Positions 33,445 through 42,383 of a stretch of 64,000 nucleotides of DNA are shown one piece after another. Where the stretch lies: NCBI GenBank assembly GCA_002162075.1, contig CP021423.1, forward strand, positions 1,674,001 to 1,738,000, given 5' to 3'. The position numbers were made by a program, and so were the translations under genes. Each line of letters begins with the position of its first letter. Positions within the stretch are counted from its first letter, which is position 1. The stretch comes from Armatimonadetes bacterium Uphvl-Ar1 (GTDB lineage Bacteria; Armatimonadota; Fimbriimonadia; Fimbriimonadales; Fimbriimonadaceae). Below the pieces are notes generated by a model. It did not search any database and was not told the origin of the DNA. It saw only the letters and a list, made by a program, of their open reading frames with translations.

Positions 33445-34614
33445 ATGCCGATCCCTTTGGATAACTTCGACAGTCGCGACATTCAGATCAAGCCAATACT
33501 GGAGTTTCGCGCCAGGTACGAGCGGCGGTTGGATTCGGACTTTCAACCCGACCGGGGTGATAATCGAAGCAACCTGTTGCTCCGAGGTCGAGTCGGTCTG
33601 CAAATGAGTAGAGACGGTCTCACCGGCAGAATCGTGTACCAACACGCGAGCTCCCTGAACTGGCTCCCTGCCGGAAACGGTATTGCGATCCGAAGCGATC
33701 TTCTTGAGGCCAACGTCAGCTTCAAAAGTGGAGGGACTACCTACACTCTCGGGCGGCAACGTTTCGGGTTGGGCAATCGAAGGCTCATCGGCGAACTAGA
33801 ATGGAACAATGTTGCCAATGCCTTCGAGGGCCTCAAGGTTGAAGACCGAACTTGGACCTTTTTCCTGATGCGTGCAGGCGTGTTGCCAACTCCCTCGAAG
33901 GGTTTAGTTTTATCAGGAGTCAGCTTCAAGAGGGCGTCCAACACGACGGCGCTTATCATCAAGGTTGATGATGCGAAGGGGGTAGATCAGACTCGGTATA
34001 CGCTTTCGAACGAGGGAACGCTGAAGCCGAATGCGAAAACGACCATGAATTATCAAATCGCCTTCCAGGCGGGTCATCAGGACGGGAAAAGCGTCCAAGC
34101 TTGGGCGGCAAATGGAAGGTACGGGATGGAAATCACGCCAAAGGTAGAGGCGTACAGCGAACTTAACATCGCCAGCGGCGGCAGTAGTAATCGAGTCAAC
34201 GCCACTTTTGATCAGCTTTATCCCAGTGGGCATGATCGGCTTGGATTGATGGACACAACCGGGTGGAAGAACATTGTTTCTGCAACCGCCGGAGTGAAGT
34301 TCAAACCAAGTGCCAATTCGTCTCTCCGGCTCAGTTACACCTGGCTACAGCTTTACGACAAGCGTGACTCTTGGTACGGAGTAGGCGGAGCGATCAATGC
34401 CTTTGGCGCAACACTCTATAGAGATCCAACCGGGAACTCCGGTCGCGATATTGGGCAAGAGTTCAGTCTGGATTACTCTTCGACGTTGGCCAATGGCTTC
34501 ACCTTGAGTGGTGGTGCTGGAGTCTTTCTTCCTGGTCGGTTTGTGAAATCTTTCGGTGGAACCAGGTCTGGGAATCAGACTTTCGGATACGTGATGCTCG
34601 GCTGGAAATTCTAA
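33445..34614 (+). CDS. Alginate-export-type outer-membrane porin, no visible signal peptide
   Basis: 389 residues of alternating strands (for example RYERRLDSDF, LLLRGRVGLQMS, GRIVYQHASSLNWL) ending in YVMLGWKF with a terminal Phe, the pattern of AlgE/alginate-export family barrels. These often act as nitrate or anion porins in such gene clusters. The N-terminus MPIPLDNFDSRDIQ has no hydrophobic signal, and a stop lies just upstream in frame, so the protein as read should not be exported. Either export is unusual or the start was altered. Confidence 0.7.
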   Translation: MPIPLDNFDSRDIQIKPILEFRARYERRLDSDFQPDRGDNRSNLLLRGRVGLQMSRDGLTGRIVYQHASSLNWLPAGNGIAIRSDLLEANVSFKSGGTTYTLGRQRFGLGNRRLIGELEWNNVANAFEGLKVEDRTWTFFLMRAGVLPTPSKGLVLSGVSFKRASNTTALIIKVDDAKGVDQTRYTLSNEGTLKPNAKTTMNYQIAFQAGHQDGKSVQAWAANGRYGMEITPKVEAYSELNIASGGSSNRVNATFDQLYPSGHDRLGLMDTTGWKNIVSATAGVKFKPSANSSLRLSYTWLQLYDKRDSWYGVGGAINAFGATLYRDPTGNSGRDIGQEFSLDYSSTLANGFTLSGGAGVFLPGRFVKSFGGTRSGNQTFGYVMLGWKF

Positions 34615-34616
34615 AC

Positions 34617-35318
34617 CTAGCGTACGGCCAAAAGCAACTTGTCGAGATCTTTAACAAGAATATGGCGTGATTGAGTTTCTATCCATTCCTGTTTCTGCCA
34701 GCGACTCATGATACGGATGGTGGACTCTACAGTCGTACCCGCGAGTTCAGCAATATCTTGCCTAGTGAGAGGAACATCCAGGAGGATCCCATTCGGACAT
34801 TCCTGGCCAAATGACCGTGTCAACACAAGGATCACCGCAGCCACACGTTGTTCAACTGTCCCCACAGAGAGGTGGGCGATCATGTCAAATGACTGCCTTA
34901 GTCGGTGCGTCGTGCGCTTAAACAACTGCTCTTTCAGCACCACATTTTGTTCATAAACTGGCAAGAACCCTGATTTCGGAACTTTGAGATACCAGGTCCC
35001 TGTGATTGCCTTTGCCGACTGCGGACACCCAGTGCCATCGATGGCCCCCAACAAACCGAACACGTGTCCTGGCCCCATGATTTCGGTCGTGATTTCTTGA
35101 TGGCCAGGCCCCACTGTGGTCATCTTGATGAACCCAGCCCCCACGACGCCAAAATAAGAAACACTGCTACCGCTGAGCCAAATGGTCTCACCTTTTTCGG
35201 CATGCGCCATGCGAGAATTGACGACGAGTTCTCCGACCTGATCATCCGTTAGCCCGCTGAGCAACGTGCTACTCAAGAAAACCTCCCGGCGCGACGGTGC
35301 TTCGGCTTGCTCAGACAT
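34617..35318 (-). CDS. Crp/Fnr family regulator B
   Basis: 233 residues: beta-roll sensor (about 15-125), dimer helix (128-170), and winged helix with LTRQDIAELAGTTVESTIRI at 184-203. The recognition helix keeps the Glu and Arg used by Fnr to read TGAT, but differs at the Ser position, in keeping with ATGAT rather than TTGAT half-sites. There are only two Cys, so it has no Fnr-type Fe-S cluster. It ends three bases from the convergent porin gene. No palindrome is seen at its own promoter. It is a likely controller of the nitrate module. Confidence 0.82.
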   Translation of the reverse strand: MSEQAEAPSRREVFLSSTLLSGLTDDQVGELVVNSRMAHAEKGETIWLSGSSVSYFGVVGAGFIKMTTVGPGHQEITTEIMGPGHVFGLLGAIDGTGCPQSAKAITGTWYLKVPKSGFLPVYEQNVVLKEQLFKRTTHRLRQSFDMIAHLSVGTVEQRVAAVILVLTRSFGQECPNGILLDVPLTRQDIAELAGTTVESTIRIMSRWQKQEWIETQSRHILVKDLDKLLLAVR

Positions 35319-35479
35319 CCTCTAAGTTTGGCATGCTCCGCCCGTTCACGTTAGCCCATCCTGAAGCTAATGAGCAGTTAGAAGGCATCTTTGACCTGAA
35401 GCCCTGCTCCTTCAATGTTGATCCTGACAACGCCACATCCCCCTACGTTTGCAGTCTCTCGATCTTGGCCCCCGGATGA

Positions 35480-35750
35480 GAGACCAAATGGAGGGATTAA
35501 AGAGACCTCAACCTCAGGTCTCTCTTAAGGTCTCTCTTAAGGTCTCTCTTAGCCCCTGGATTTCGTGAGACGTCCTGAGACGGCGGTAGACTCAACTCAG
35601 AGGTTTTCGACCTATTTTTCTTCAGTCCTAAGGAGGGCGTCGGGGGTTCGATTCCCTCCGGGGCCGCCACCCATTTGAACCTAAAAGTGCACTGCAATGG
35701 ATGCAGAGGGACGATTTGGTCTCTCAAGAATCTCTTTTTGATCTCGGAGG
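35480..35750. other. Junction region 2 with GGTCTCTC arm repeats
   Basis: The 488-base gap between 35318 and 35806 holds no convincing gene. GAGAGACC at about 35481 and three tandem 12-base units of the type AAGGTCTCTCTT (about 35515-35551) lie left of the tRNA fragment, and GGTCTCTC (about 35718) lies to the right. About 140 bases up to and including the fragment are nearly identical to junction 1. Confidence 0.65.
35625..35669 (+). repeat. tRNA-Arg(CCT) 3'-end fragment, copy 2 (att-like core)
   Basis: Identical 45 bases to copy 1, followed five bases later by TTGAACCTAA, also shared with copy 1. It separates the nitrate module from the Czc module. Confidence 0.85.
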
Positions 35751-35752
35751 GC

Positions 35753-35791
35753 GTCGCCTCTGACTACCGCTCAAAGGCAATCAGAGGCGAC
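35753..35791 (-). terminator. Hairpin after czcA
   Basis: GTCGCCTCTGA and TCAGAGGCGAC form an 11-bp stem with a 17-base loop, 15 bases beyond the czcA stop. It lacks a clear T run on the minus strand. Confidence 0.5.
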
Positions 35792-35805
35792 AAGCTACTT
35801 TCCCT

Positions 35806-38800
35806 TTAGGACGCTGCATCCCGCTCGAACAAAGTGTACAGGGCCGGGAGCACAACGAGTGTCAATAATGTTGCCGAGAGAATCCCGCCGATCACTACTG
35901 TTGCAAGTGGTCGCTGAACTTCAGCTCCGATTCCCGTATTCAAAGCCATCGGGATAAACCCAAGTGCTGCGACGAGAGCAGTCATGAGGACAGGGCGTAG
36001 CCGTTGGGAAGCGCCTTCCTTAACAGCTTCCATTACCGACATTCCCGACTCGCCCCTCAATCTGTTGATCGCCGAAACCATCACAACTCCATTGAGCACC
36101 GCCACGCCCGAAAGCGCAATGAAACCGACTCCCGCCGTGATGCTGAAGGGCATTCCGCGAAGAGCCAGTGCGAGGATGCCACCAGTTGCCGCGAGCGGCA
36201 CTCCAGTGAAGATCAATGCAGCCTGCTTCATCGAGCCAAAAGTGGAGAAAAGAAGCACGAAGATCAGTCCCAAAGCAACTGGCACGACGATGGTGAGGCG
36301 TTGGGAGGCTCTTTGAAGGTTCTCAAACTGCCCGCCCCAGGTCACGTAATATCCTTCTTCAAGCTCTAGGTCAGACTTCACCTTGCGTCGTGCTTCGGCG
36401 ATGAACGAGCCCAGGTCACGACCCCTAACGTTGAGCGTAACCACGACTCGCCGCTTACCCATTTCTCGGGAGATTTGGGCGGGAGCCACCTTATCACCGA
36501 TGGTTGCCAAACTCGAAAGAGGAACAGAGCCGCCCATGGGGGTCTCGACTCTCAGAGACTTGATCGCTTCGGGATCATTGCGCACATCCTCGGGCAGTCG
36601 CACCGCAAGCCCAAACCGACGATCTCCTTCCACGATCTGCCCCACTTCCTCGCCGCCCAGTGCCACCGAGACAATGTGCTGGATGTCCGCAATGCTAATT
36701 CCCAGCCGGGCGATGGCCTCCCGGTCAATGTCAATCTGAAAGACCGGAACGTCATCCACTTGCTCGACCTCGATGTCAGTTGCTCCGGGAATATCCTGCA
36801 TGAGGGCTGCGATTTCATCGGCTTTTGATTTGAGTTCAGCGAGGTCCTCCCCGAACACCTTGATCCCCACGTCCGCCTTTACGCCGGACACGATTTCGGC
36901 AAACCGGAGTTCAATTGGCTGGCTGAAGTTATAGCCTTGCCCGGGAACTTGCTGAATCTTGGATTGAAGCTCAGCTATGAGTCCTTCCTTCGTGATCCCT
37001 GGACGCCACTCGGACTTAGGCTTGAGCGTCAGGAAGCTATCGGTCAGGCTGAGGGGCATCGGGTCGGTCGCGATCTCCGGAGTTCCTGTGCGCGACACCA
37101 CCGTCAGCACCTCAGGCACTTCCAGAACCTTCTTCTCGTAGGCAGTGACGAGTTTGATCGTTTGCTCCAGGTCAACCGTGCGAATACGAATCGGTTGAAT
37201 CACAAGCGACCCTTCATCGAGCTTCGGAACAAACTCTGATCCGATCCGAGTGAAGAGGAAGCCACTGCCCAAGAGGAGAACCGCAGCGGCCCCAATCACC
37301 CACGCTCTGCGCTTGAGGGCAAAGGCAAGCGTTGGGGCGTAGAGCTTTTCGAAGAACCCCAGAAGCCGACTGTGCTTCTCCTGAGTATCTCGGCTCAAGA
37401 AGAGCGAGCAGAGCGTGGGAATCAGCGTGAGCGAGAGGATGAGCGCACCGACAAGCGCAAGAATGAACACCAGCGCCATCGGCCTGAACATCTTGCCCTC
37501 CACACCTTCGAGCGCGAGAATCGGGATGAAGGTGGCGATGATGATCATCTCGCCAAACTGCGTCACCTTTCGAACTTCAGAAGTGGCCTGCTTGATCACT
37601 CCCGCATGCTCCTCCTTCGTGAGCGCTCGTCCAAGCACCGCCCGAGCTTCCGAGAGCCTCCGAACGCAGTTTTCAACCATGATCACCGCGCCGTCCACGA
37701 TGATTCCAAAGTCAATCGCGCCAAGGCTCATCAGGTTGCCACTGATCCCAAACTGCTTCATTCCCAGGACGGCGAACAGCATGGCGAGCGGAATGGCGAT
37801 GGCGGCAATAATCGCGCCCCGGAAGTTCCCGAGCAGGACGATGAGCACGATGATGACGAGAGCCGCACCTTCCAGCAGGCTCTTTTCAACAGTGTGCAAG
37901 ACCTCGCCAACGAATTCAGCCCGGTCGTAAGTGGTTGTCAATGTGACATCTTGAGGAAGTTGGCCTTTGATTTCCTCGATTCTCTGGTTCACCGCATTTG
38001 CGACGGTCTGCCCATTCGCGCCCTTGAGCATCATGACTATGACCATGAGGCTCTCCTTGCCGTCCTTCGTCGAGATCCCGGTCAGCACAGGAACTCCGAG
38101 TTCCACGTTTGCTACGTCGCGTATCAGAACGGGAATTCCGTCTTCGGACTTAACGACGATCTGTTCTAAATCGGATGAGGTTTGAGCGAGCCCAACACTT
38201 CGAATAAGCATTCGCTCACCGTTGCGTTCAAGAAGGCCCCCTCCGGCGTTCTCGTTATTGTTCTGAAGCGCGGCAACTACGTCATCAACCGATACGCTTC
38301 TTGCAAGCATCGCTTGGGGTGAAATGACCACTTGATATTGCTTGACACTTCCATCAGTGGCGTTGACTTCGGCTACCCCAGACACGGTTCGGAGCTGAGG
38401 AGCGATGACCCAATCTTGGAGCTCACGTAGCTGAGCCGGAGTTCGATTCGGACTTTCAAGCGCGTACATGTAGATGTCGCCAAGCCCAGTTGAAACCGGA
38501 CCCATCGTCGGCGAACCAACTCCATCTGGCAATTCATCATTCACGCCATTCAGGCGTTCCGATACAAGCTGACGGGCAAAGTAGATGTCCTTATCATCGC
38601 GAAAAACAACGTTGACTTGGGAGAGACCGAACTGGCTTAGGCTTCGGACCTGCTCCACCCCGGGGATTCCTCCCATCGCGGTTTCTATCGGGAAGGTCAC
38701 GAGCTTTTCGACTTCCTCCGGGCTCATTCCTCCCGTCTCGGTGTTGATCGAAATCTGGTTGGTCGTTATGTCAGGAACAGCATCCAGGTTGACCTGAGGC

Positions 38801-38892
38801 CAAGCCAGAATGCCGAGAATGACGAGCAAGATCGCTCCGAGCACGACGACGAATCGTTGCCTAAGACTGAATTCAAGTGCACGTTCAAGCAT
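35806..38892 (-). CDS. czcA: Heavy-metal RND efflux pump CzcA
   Basis: 1028 residues, the full length of an HME-RND pump: twelve membrane helices in two halves with large periplasmic loops. The fourth helix carries the proton-relay and family motif DFGIIVDGAVIMVEN. It expels divalent or monovalent metal ions (Co, Zn, Cd, or Cu/Ag) across the envelope with proton exchange. The exact metal cannot be told from sequence. It follows czcC and czcB in one operon, with a one-base overlap with czcB. Confidence 0.93.
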   Translation of the reverse strand: MLERALEFSLRQRFVVVLGAILLVILGILAWPQVNLDAVPDITTNQISINTETGGMSPEEVEKLVTFPIETAMGGIPGVEQVRSLSQFGLSQVNVVFRDDKDIYFARQLVSERLNGVNDELPDGVGSPTMGPVSTGLGDIYMYALESPNRTPAQLRELQDWVIAPQLRTVSGVAEVNATDGSVKQYQVVISPQAMLARSVSVDDVVAALQNNNENAGGGLLERNGERMLIRSVGLAQTSSDLEQIVVKSEDGIPVLIRDVANVELGVPVLTGISTKDGKESLMVIVMMLKGANGQTVANAVNQRIEEIKGQLPQDVTLTTTYDRAEFVGEVLHTVEKSLLEGAALVIIVLIVLLGNFRGAIIAAIAIPLAMLFAVLGMKQFGISGNLMSLGAIDFGIIVDGAVIMVENCVRRLSEARAVLGRALTKEEHAGVIKQATSEVRKVTQFGEMIIIATFIPILALEGVEGKMFRPMALVFILALVGALILSLTLIPTLCSLFLSRDTQEKHSRLLGFFEKLYAPTLAFALKRRAWVIGAAAVLLLGSGFLFTRIGSEFVPKLDEGSLVIQPIRIRTVDLEQTIKLVTAYEKKVLEVPEVLTVVSRTGTPEIATDPMPLSLTDSFLTLKPKSEWRPGITKEGLIAELQSKIQQVPGQGYNFSQPIELRFAEIVSGVKADVGIKVFGEDLAELKSKADEIAALMQDIPGATDIEVEQVDDVPVFQIDIDREAIARLGISIADIQHIVSVALGGEEVGQIVEGDRRFGLAVRLPEDVRNDPEAIKSLRVETPMGGSVPLSSLATIGDKVAPAQISREMGKRRVVVTLNVRGRDLGSFIAEARRKVKSDLELEEGYYVTWGGQFENLQRASQRLTIVVPVALGLIFVLLFSTFGSMKQAALIFTGVPLAATGGILALALRGMPFSITAGVGFIALSGVAVLNGVVMVSAINRLRGESGMSVMEAVKEGASQRLRPVLMTALVAALGFIPMALNTGIGAEVQRPLATVVIGGILSATLLTLVVLPALYTLFERDAAS

Positions 38893-40460
38893 TAGTGTTC
38901 GTGCCCTTTGAGCTCAGACTTCTTTTGCTCACTCGCAAGAATGAACGCGCCTTTCGAAGCGATTGTCTCGCCTTCCTCAATTCCGGAGAGAACTACAACG
39001 CGATTTCCGTCTTGTTCTCCTAGCACCACTTCATGCTTCTCGAAGGCTTCGCCATGCTTCGCGAAGACAAAGGTCTTGCCCCCCTCCATGACAAGAGCCG
39101 ATTTCGGGATCACAAGTCTTTGGGTGGGTTGACCAACGCCAATGAAGACTTTGGCAAACATTTCAGGCTTTAGGAGTCCATTTGTTTCGGTCACCAGGCA
39201 CTGAACGGGGATTGAGCGCGTCTTCGGATCAACCCTTGTGCCTACCACCTGAATGATCGCCTCAAACTCGCGGCCTGGGAGCGAGGCAACATTTAGTGTT
39301 GCCGTTGCACCTTTGCGAACCTTCTCGATTTCTGACTCGGGAATATTCGCTGTTACCCAAACTGAACGAAGGTTCTCGACTTCCAATAGCACCTGGGTTC
39401 GATCAACCGCTTGCCCCCTGGTGACATCAAGATGCGTAATCACGCCGGAAATGGGCGCTACCAATGACACTCGGCCCACTGAGGCTCCGCCGCTTCCAGA
39501 ATTGGCGCGGTAGACGGCCTGAGCATTGCTGATCGCCCGGTTTGCATTCGCAAGCGAAGATTCCGCTGCCCTAACTCTGATCCTTGCTCGTTCGAGTTCT
39601 AGTTCACTGGACTTCACCTCGGCTTCGGCAGATTGAAGCTCTTTTGCATTGAGAAGGCCCCGCGCTGCGATGTTCTTCTCGCGCTCGTAGGTTGCCTTCG
39701 CGGCTTCGATCTTTACCTTGGCGCGATCCAATTTGATCTGGTCCTGCTGAAGTTCAAGCCGCGCTGCTTCCAGTTCAGATTTCGAAACAATGCCGTCGCG
39801 ATAGAGATTCTCTAGCCTGCGCACTTGCTCTGCGTGACTGGCTTGCTCCTTCTGAATACTGAGGAGTTCGCTCTGGGCATCATTCAATTCGCTCTGCGCC
39901 TGCTGGACTGGAGCTTGGCTGAACGCACCAGCCTGCGCTAACTGCCGCTGACGAGTTAGGCTGGCCTTTGCCGCACTCAGTTTTGCCTGCGACAATCGAA
40001 CTTCAGAACGAGCTTGCTCGACATCTGACTTAGCGGCGTCTCTGATCCGAGTCGCATCGGCAATCGCGGACCAAGCCTGGGACAGTTCGGGAGATTCGAT
40101 GGTCGCGAGGGTTTGGCCTTGACGTACGGCGTCGCCCAGCCGCGCCGAAATCGATATGACACGGCCCGCGACCGGTGGAGTGACGACGGCTTTCCCTCTG
40201 TCCGTGCTTGAGACGGTTCCGGGCACCTGAAGTATAGGCTGGAACGATTCCATCCGAACGACCGTGGTTTCGATTCCCGCAATCGCTTTCGCTTCGTCGC
40301 TCAGCGTGACTCCAATTTCAGAATGCCCCTCCTCTTCGTGTCCGTCGGTCTTTGCTGCTTCCGCCTCATGACCGTGTTCGTCAACCTTGGGAGGTTCGCT
40401 CTTATTTCCGCAACCCGACAACAGCACGAGCGCGATTAGATAGAGCGCAACCTTCTTCAC
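38892..40460 (-). CDS. czcB: RND periplasmic adaptor lipoprotein CzcB
   Basis: 522 residues from a GTG at 40460 that overlaps the czcC stop; the longer open frame from 40529 has no signal. It begins with a lipoprotein signal (VALYLIALVLLSGC), then a His-rich linker (DEHGHEAEAAKTDGHEEEGH) suited to metal binding. Next come the lipoyl halves (VAGRVISISARLGDAVRQGQ), a long coiled-coil hairpin (about 150-330) and the beta-barrel domain. It bridges CzcA and CzcC. The coiled coil is unusually long, with extra Gln/Ala-rich heptads. Confidence 0.9.
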   Translation of the reverse strand: MKKVALYLIALVLLSGCGNKSEPPKVDEHGHEAEAAKTDGHEEEGHSEIGVTLSDEAKAIAGIETTVVRMESFQPILQVPGTVSSTDRGKAVVTPPVAGRVISISARLGDAVRQGQTLATIESPELSQAWSAIADATRIRDAAKSDVEQARSEVRLSQAKLSAAKASLTRQRQLAQAGAFSQAPVQQAQSELNDAQSELLSIQKEQASHAEQVRRLENLYRDGIVSKSELEAARLELQQDQIKLDRAKVKIEAAKATYEREKNIAARGLLNAKELQSAEAEVKSSELELERARIRVRAAESSLANANRAISNAQAVYRANSGSGGASVGRVSLVAPISGVITHLDVTRGQAVDRTQVLLEVENLRSVWVTANIPESEIEKVRKGATATLNVASLPGREFEAIIQVVGTRVDPKTRSIPVQCLVTETNGLLKPEMFAKVFIGVGQPTQRLVIPKSALVMEGGKTFVFAKHGEAFEKHEVVLGEQDGNRVVVLSGIEEGETIASKGAFILASEQKKSELKGHEH

Positions 40461-41653
40461 TTGAGCACCTCGACTAGGTAGCCAGATGCCTCGTATTGCT
40501 TGATCACCGCGAAAGCAAGCTGCTGCCACGCTTCCACGAGTTCCTGCTCTACTTCTCGAAGCGCCCTGGTCGCTTCAAGCACATCCACCTGCGTTCCAAA
40601 GCCCTCCGAAAATCCCTTTTGGGACTTCACTACAAGGTCCTTAGCAGAGACAAGAATCGCTTCGTAGCTCTTGATTCGCGCCTGCCGAGACTCCAACTCG
40701 ATCTGGACGGCGGCAAGTTCTTGCTCGGCCCTGGCGGTGGCATCCGAGAGTGCTTTGGCTGCTGCTTCAGCCCTGAGGTTTGCGGCCTTCACCTCGTTTC
40801 GTGACCGGCCGTGGTCCCACAGATTCCATGAGATTTGCGCCCGCCCGATGAAGTATCCCCGGTCGTTTGACCAAGGTGACCGAACGACTTGAATGCTAAA
40901 TTCAGGTCGAGAGGTTGCCTTGGCAAAGCCTGCTTCCGCCGTCGCCTTTGCCACCTCGGCTTTGATTTCTAGAATGTCAGGACGATCCATGATGTTCGGG
41001 ACCGCGACGGGGTCAATAGCGGCATCCGGAACGACGCTGAGTTCGCCCTGAGGCACAGCAATTAGGCTTGCGAGCCTCGTCATGGCGGCTCGGTAGTCGG
41101 CACCTTTGAGATCCCTCGTCTGCTTTGCTCGCTCAGACTCGATGGTTGCTCTTGTCACCTGAAGCTCTGCTACCTTTCCTTCATCAAATCGTCGCTTTGT
41201 GGCGTTGAGGAGTCCCTCAGCGACGAAGAGCAGTTCGGCTGCAACGTCGCTTTGGTGGCGGGCAGATACGGCAATGGCAAACGCGGTGAGCACCTCTGAT
41301 TGGAGCAATCCAGCCTCTCGCCGGTACGTGGCGAGTGCAAGCTGTACGTCAGCTTCTCCAACTCGGCCCGAAGCGCGTCTTCTGCCAAAAATGTCGATTT
41401 CATGTGTGAGAGCTAGGTCTTGGTCTGTCGCGCCAACTTCGCTTCGCGAACTTGCCCCTGCGGCGAGGTTGAGCGGCGGAAGTGCGCTCAATGCCCGCGC
41501 AGAAAGGCGAGCTTGTTCAACTCCGAGTCGAGATGCCGCAAGACTGGGACGGTTTTGAGACGCCAGTTTGAGGGCGTCAGTGGCTGAGATTTGAGTTTGT
41601 GCTTGGCAAAATGCTGATGCCAGCAATACAGGAATGATGAGTGTTCTCTTCAA
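40457..41653 (-). CDS. czcC: Outer-membrane efflux factor CzcC (TolC-like)
   Basis: 398 residues from a TTG at 41653, chosen because GGAG lies six bases upstream and a signal peptide begins there (KRTLIIPVLLASAFCQAQ). Two long coiled-coil repeats typical of TolC/OEP proteins follow (LGVEQARLSARALSAL; ATARAEQELAAVQIELESRQ). It forms the outer channel of the Czc tripartite pump. The stop overlaps the czcB start. Confidence 0.88.
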   Translation of the reverse strand: MKRTLIIPVLLASAFCQAQTQISATDALKLASQNRPSLAASRLGVEQARLSARALSALPPLNLAAGASSRSEVGATDQDLALTHEIDIFGRRRASGRVGEADVQLALATYRREAGLLQSEVLTAFAIAVSARHQSDVAAELLFVAEGLLNATKRRFDEGKVAELQVTRATIESERAKQTRDLKGADYRAAMTRLASLIAVPQGELSVVPDAAIDPVAVPNIMDRPDILEIKAEVAKATAEAGFAKATSRPEFSIQVVRSPWSNDRGYFIGRAQISWNLWDHGRSRNEVKAANLRAEAAAKALSDATARAEQELAAVQIELESRQARIKSYEAILVSAKDLVVKSQKGFSEGFGTQVDVLEATRALREVEQELVEAWQQLAFAVIKQYEASGYLVEVLK

Positions 41654-41697
41654 TGGATGCTCCAATGCGTTTCAGGGCTGGAGCAGAGAACGAGCGG

Positions 41698-42153
41698 CTA
41701 CGCCATAGACTCGACCTTGCGTCCAGCAGACGGCTGAACGAAAAGGAGATTAGGGGGCCCGCGGGATAAGTGAACAAGGGGTGGTCCGGTCGCCGGAGCC
41801 CCGCTAGCAAATGGAAACGACTTCCACGGGACGCCGCCATCCATGACCTCCGGCAGAGCCAGAGGCTCGGGGAGAATTGCGAAATCGAACGCAAACTGCT
41901 GGCTGGGCGCGGAAGTTTCAAAAGCCTTTGGCGTCTCGCATTCTCGAATTTCACAGCAGTCATGGCAGTCGCCATGTGGCTGATCAATTTCACGCTCACC
42001 CGCACCGTGATCGTCGATGACCAGGCACTCTCGGCAAACTTCGCCAGAGTCGCGCACGTAAATTGATTCGCAGAAGTGGAACTGGGTCAGCACAAGTACC
42101 AGAGCAAGCAATGCTCGCCCTGCCACCGATTTCACCGCGCCGAAAACTTCCAC
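41698..42153 (-). CDS. Secreted Cys-rich protein heading the czc operon
   Basis: 151 residues from a GTG. A hydrophobic segment (AGRALLALVLVLTQFHF) precedes a Cys/His cluster: CRECLVIDDHG, then HGDCHDCCEIREC. The tail is Pro-rich. It is the first gene of the czc operon, 45 bases before czcC. No family is recognised, but position and composition parallel the Cys-rich protein at 6110, so a role as an extracytoplasmic metal binder or signal is likely. Confidence 0.6.
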   Translation of the reverse strand: MEVFGAVKSVAGRALLALVLVLTQFHFCESIYVRDSGEVCRECLVIDDHGAGEREIDQPHGDCHDCCEIRECETPKAFETSAPSQQFAFDFAILPEPLALPEVMDGGVPWKSFPFASGAPATGPPLVHLSRGPPNLLFVQPSAGRKVESMA

Positions 42154-42331
42154 GTTCCGTCAGTATGACGTAAACCAAGATTCAAAAGTGCCACAACATT
42201 GCAGGACTGGACGCGCCAGGCGAGGAGAAAGCGAACTCTTCGGAGTTGCCGAAGAGTTCAATGAAGCTGGGTTATACGCGGAGTTTTGGTCTCTCCAAGG
42301 TCTCTCCAACGCGGTGGAAAACGGCGGTCAT

Positions 42332-42374
42332 CTAGGTTCAACGGCGGACGAACGCTTAGCCTCGTTGAACCTAG
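42332..42374. repeat. Perfect 12-bp inverted repeat beside junction 3
   Basis: CTAGGTTCAACG (42332-42343) and its exact reverse complement (42363-42374) surround a 19-base loop, ten bases before the third tRNA fragment. The arm TTGAACCTA also occurs just right of fragments 1 and 2. Two GGTCTCTCC copies (about 42291 and 42299) lie further left. The whole 42154-42654 gap holds no gene. Confidence 0.7.
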
Positions 42375-42383
42375 AAAATGTCA

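Noticed and set aside
35497-35727. Minus-strand frame with GIEPPTPSLG and repeated KRDL
   Set aside because: Same artefact from the tRNA fragment; the KRDL repeats come from the GGTCTCTC DNA repeats.
37372-38169. 265-residue frame opposite czcA
   Set aside because: Charged low-complexity translation antisense to a clearly conserved pump gene.
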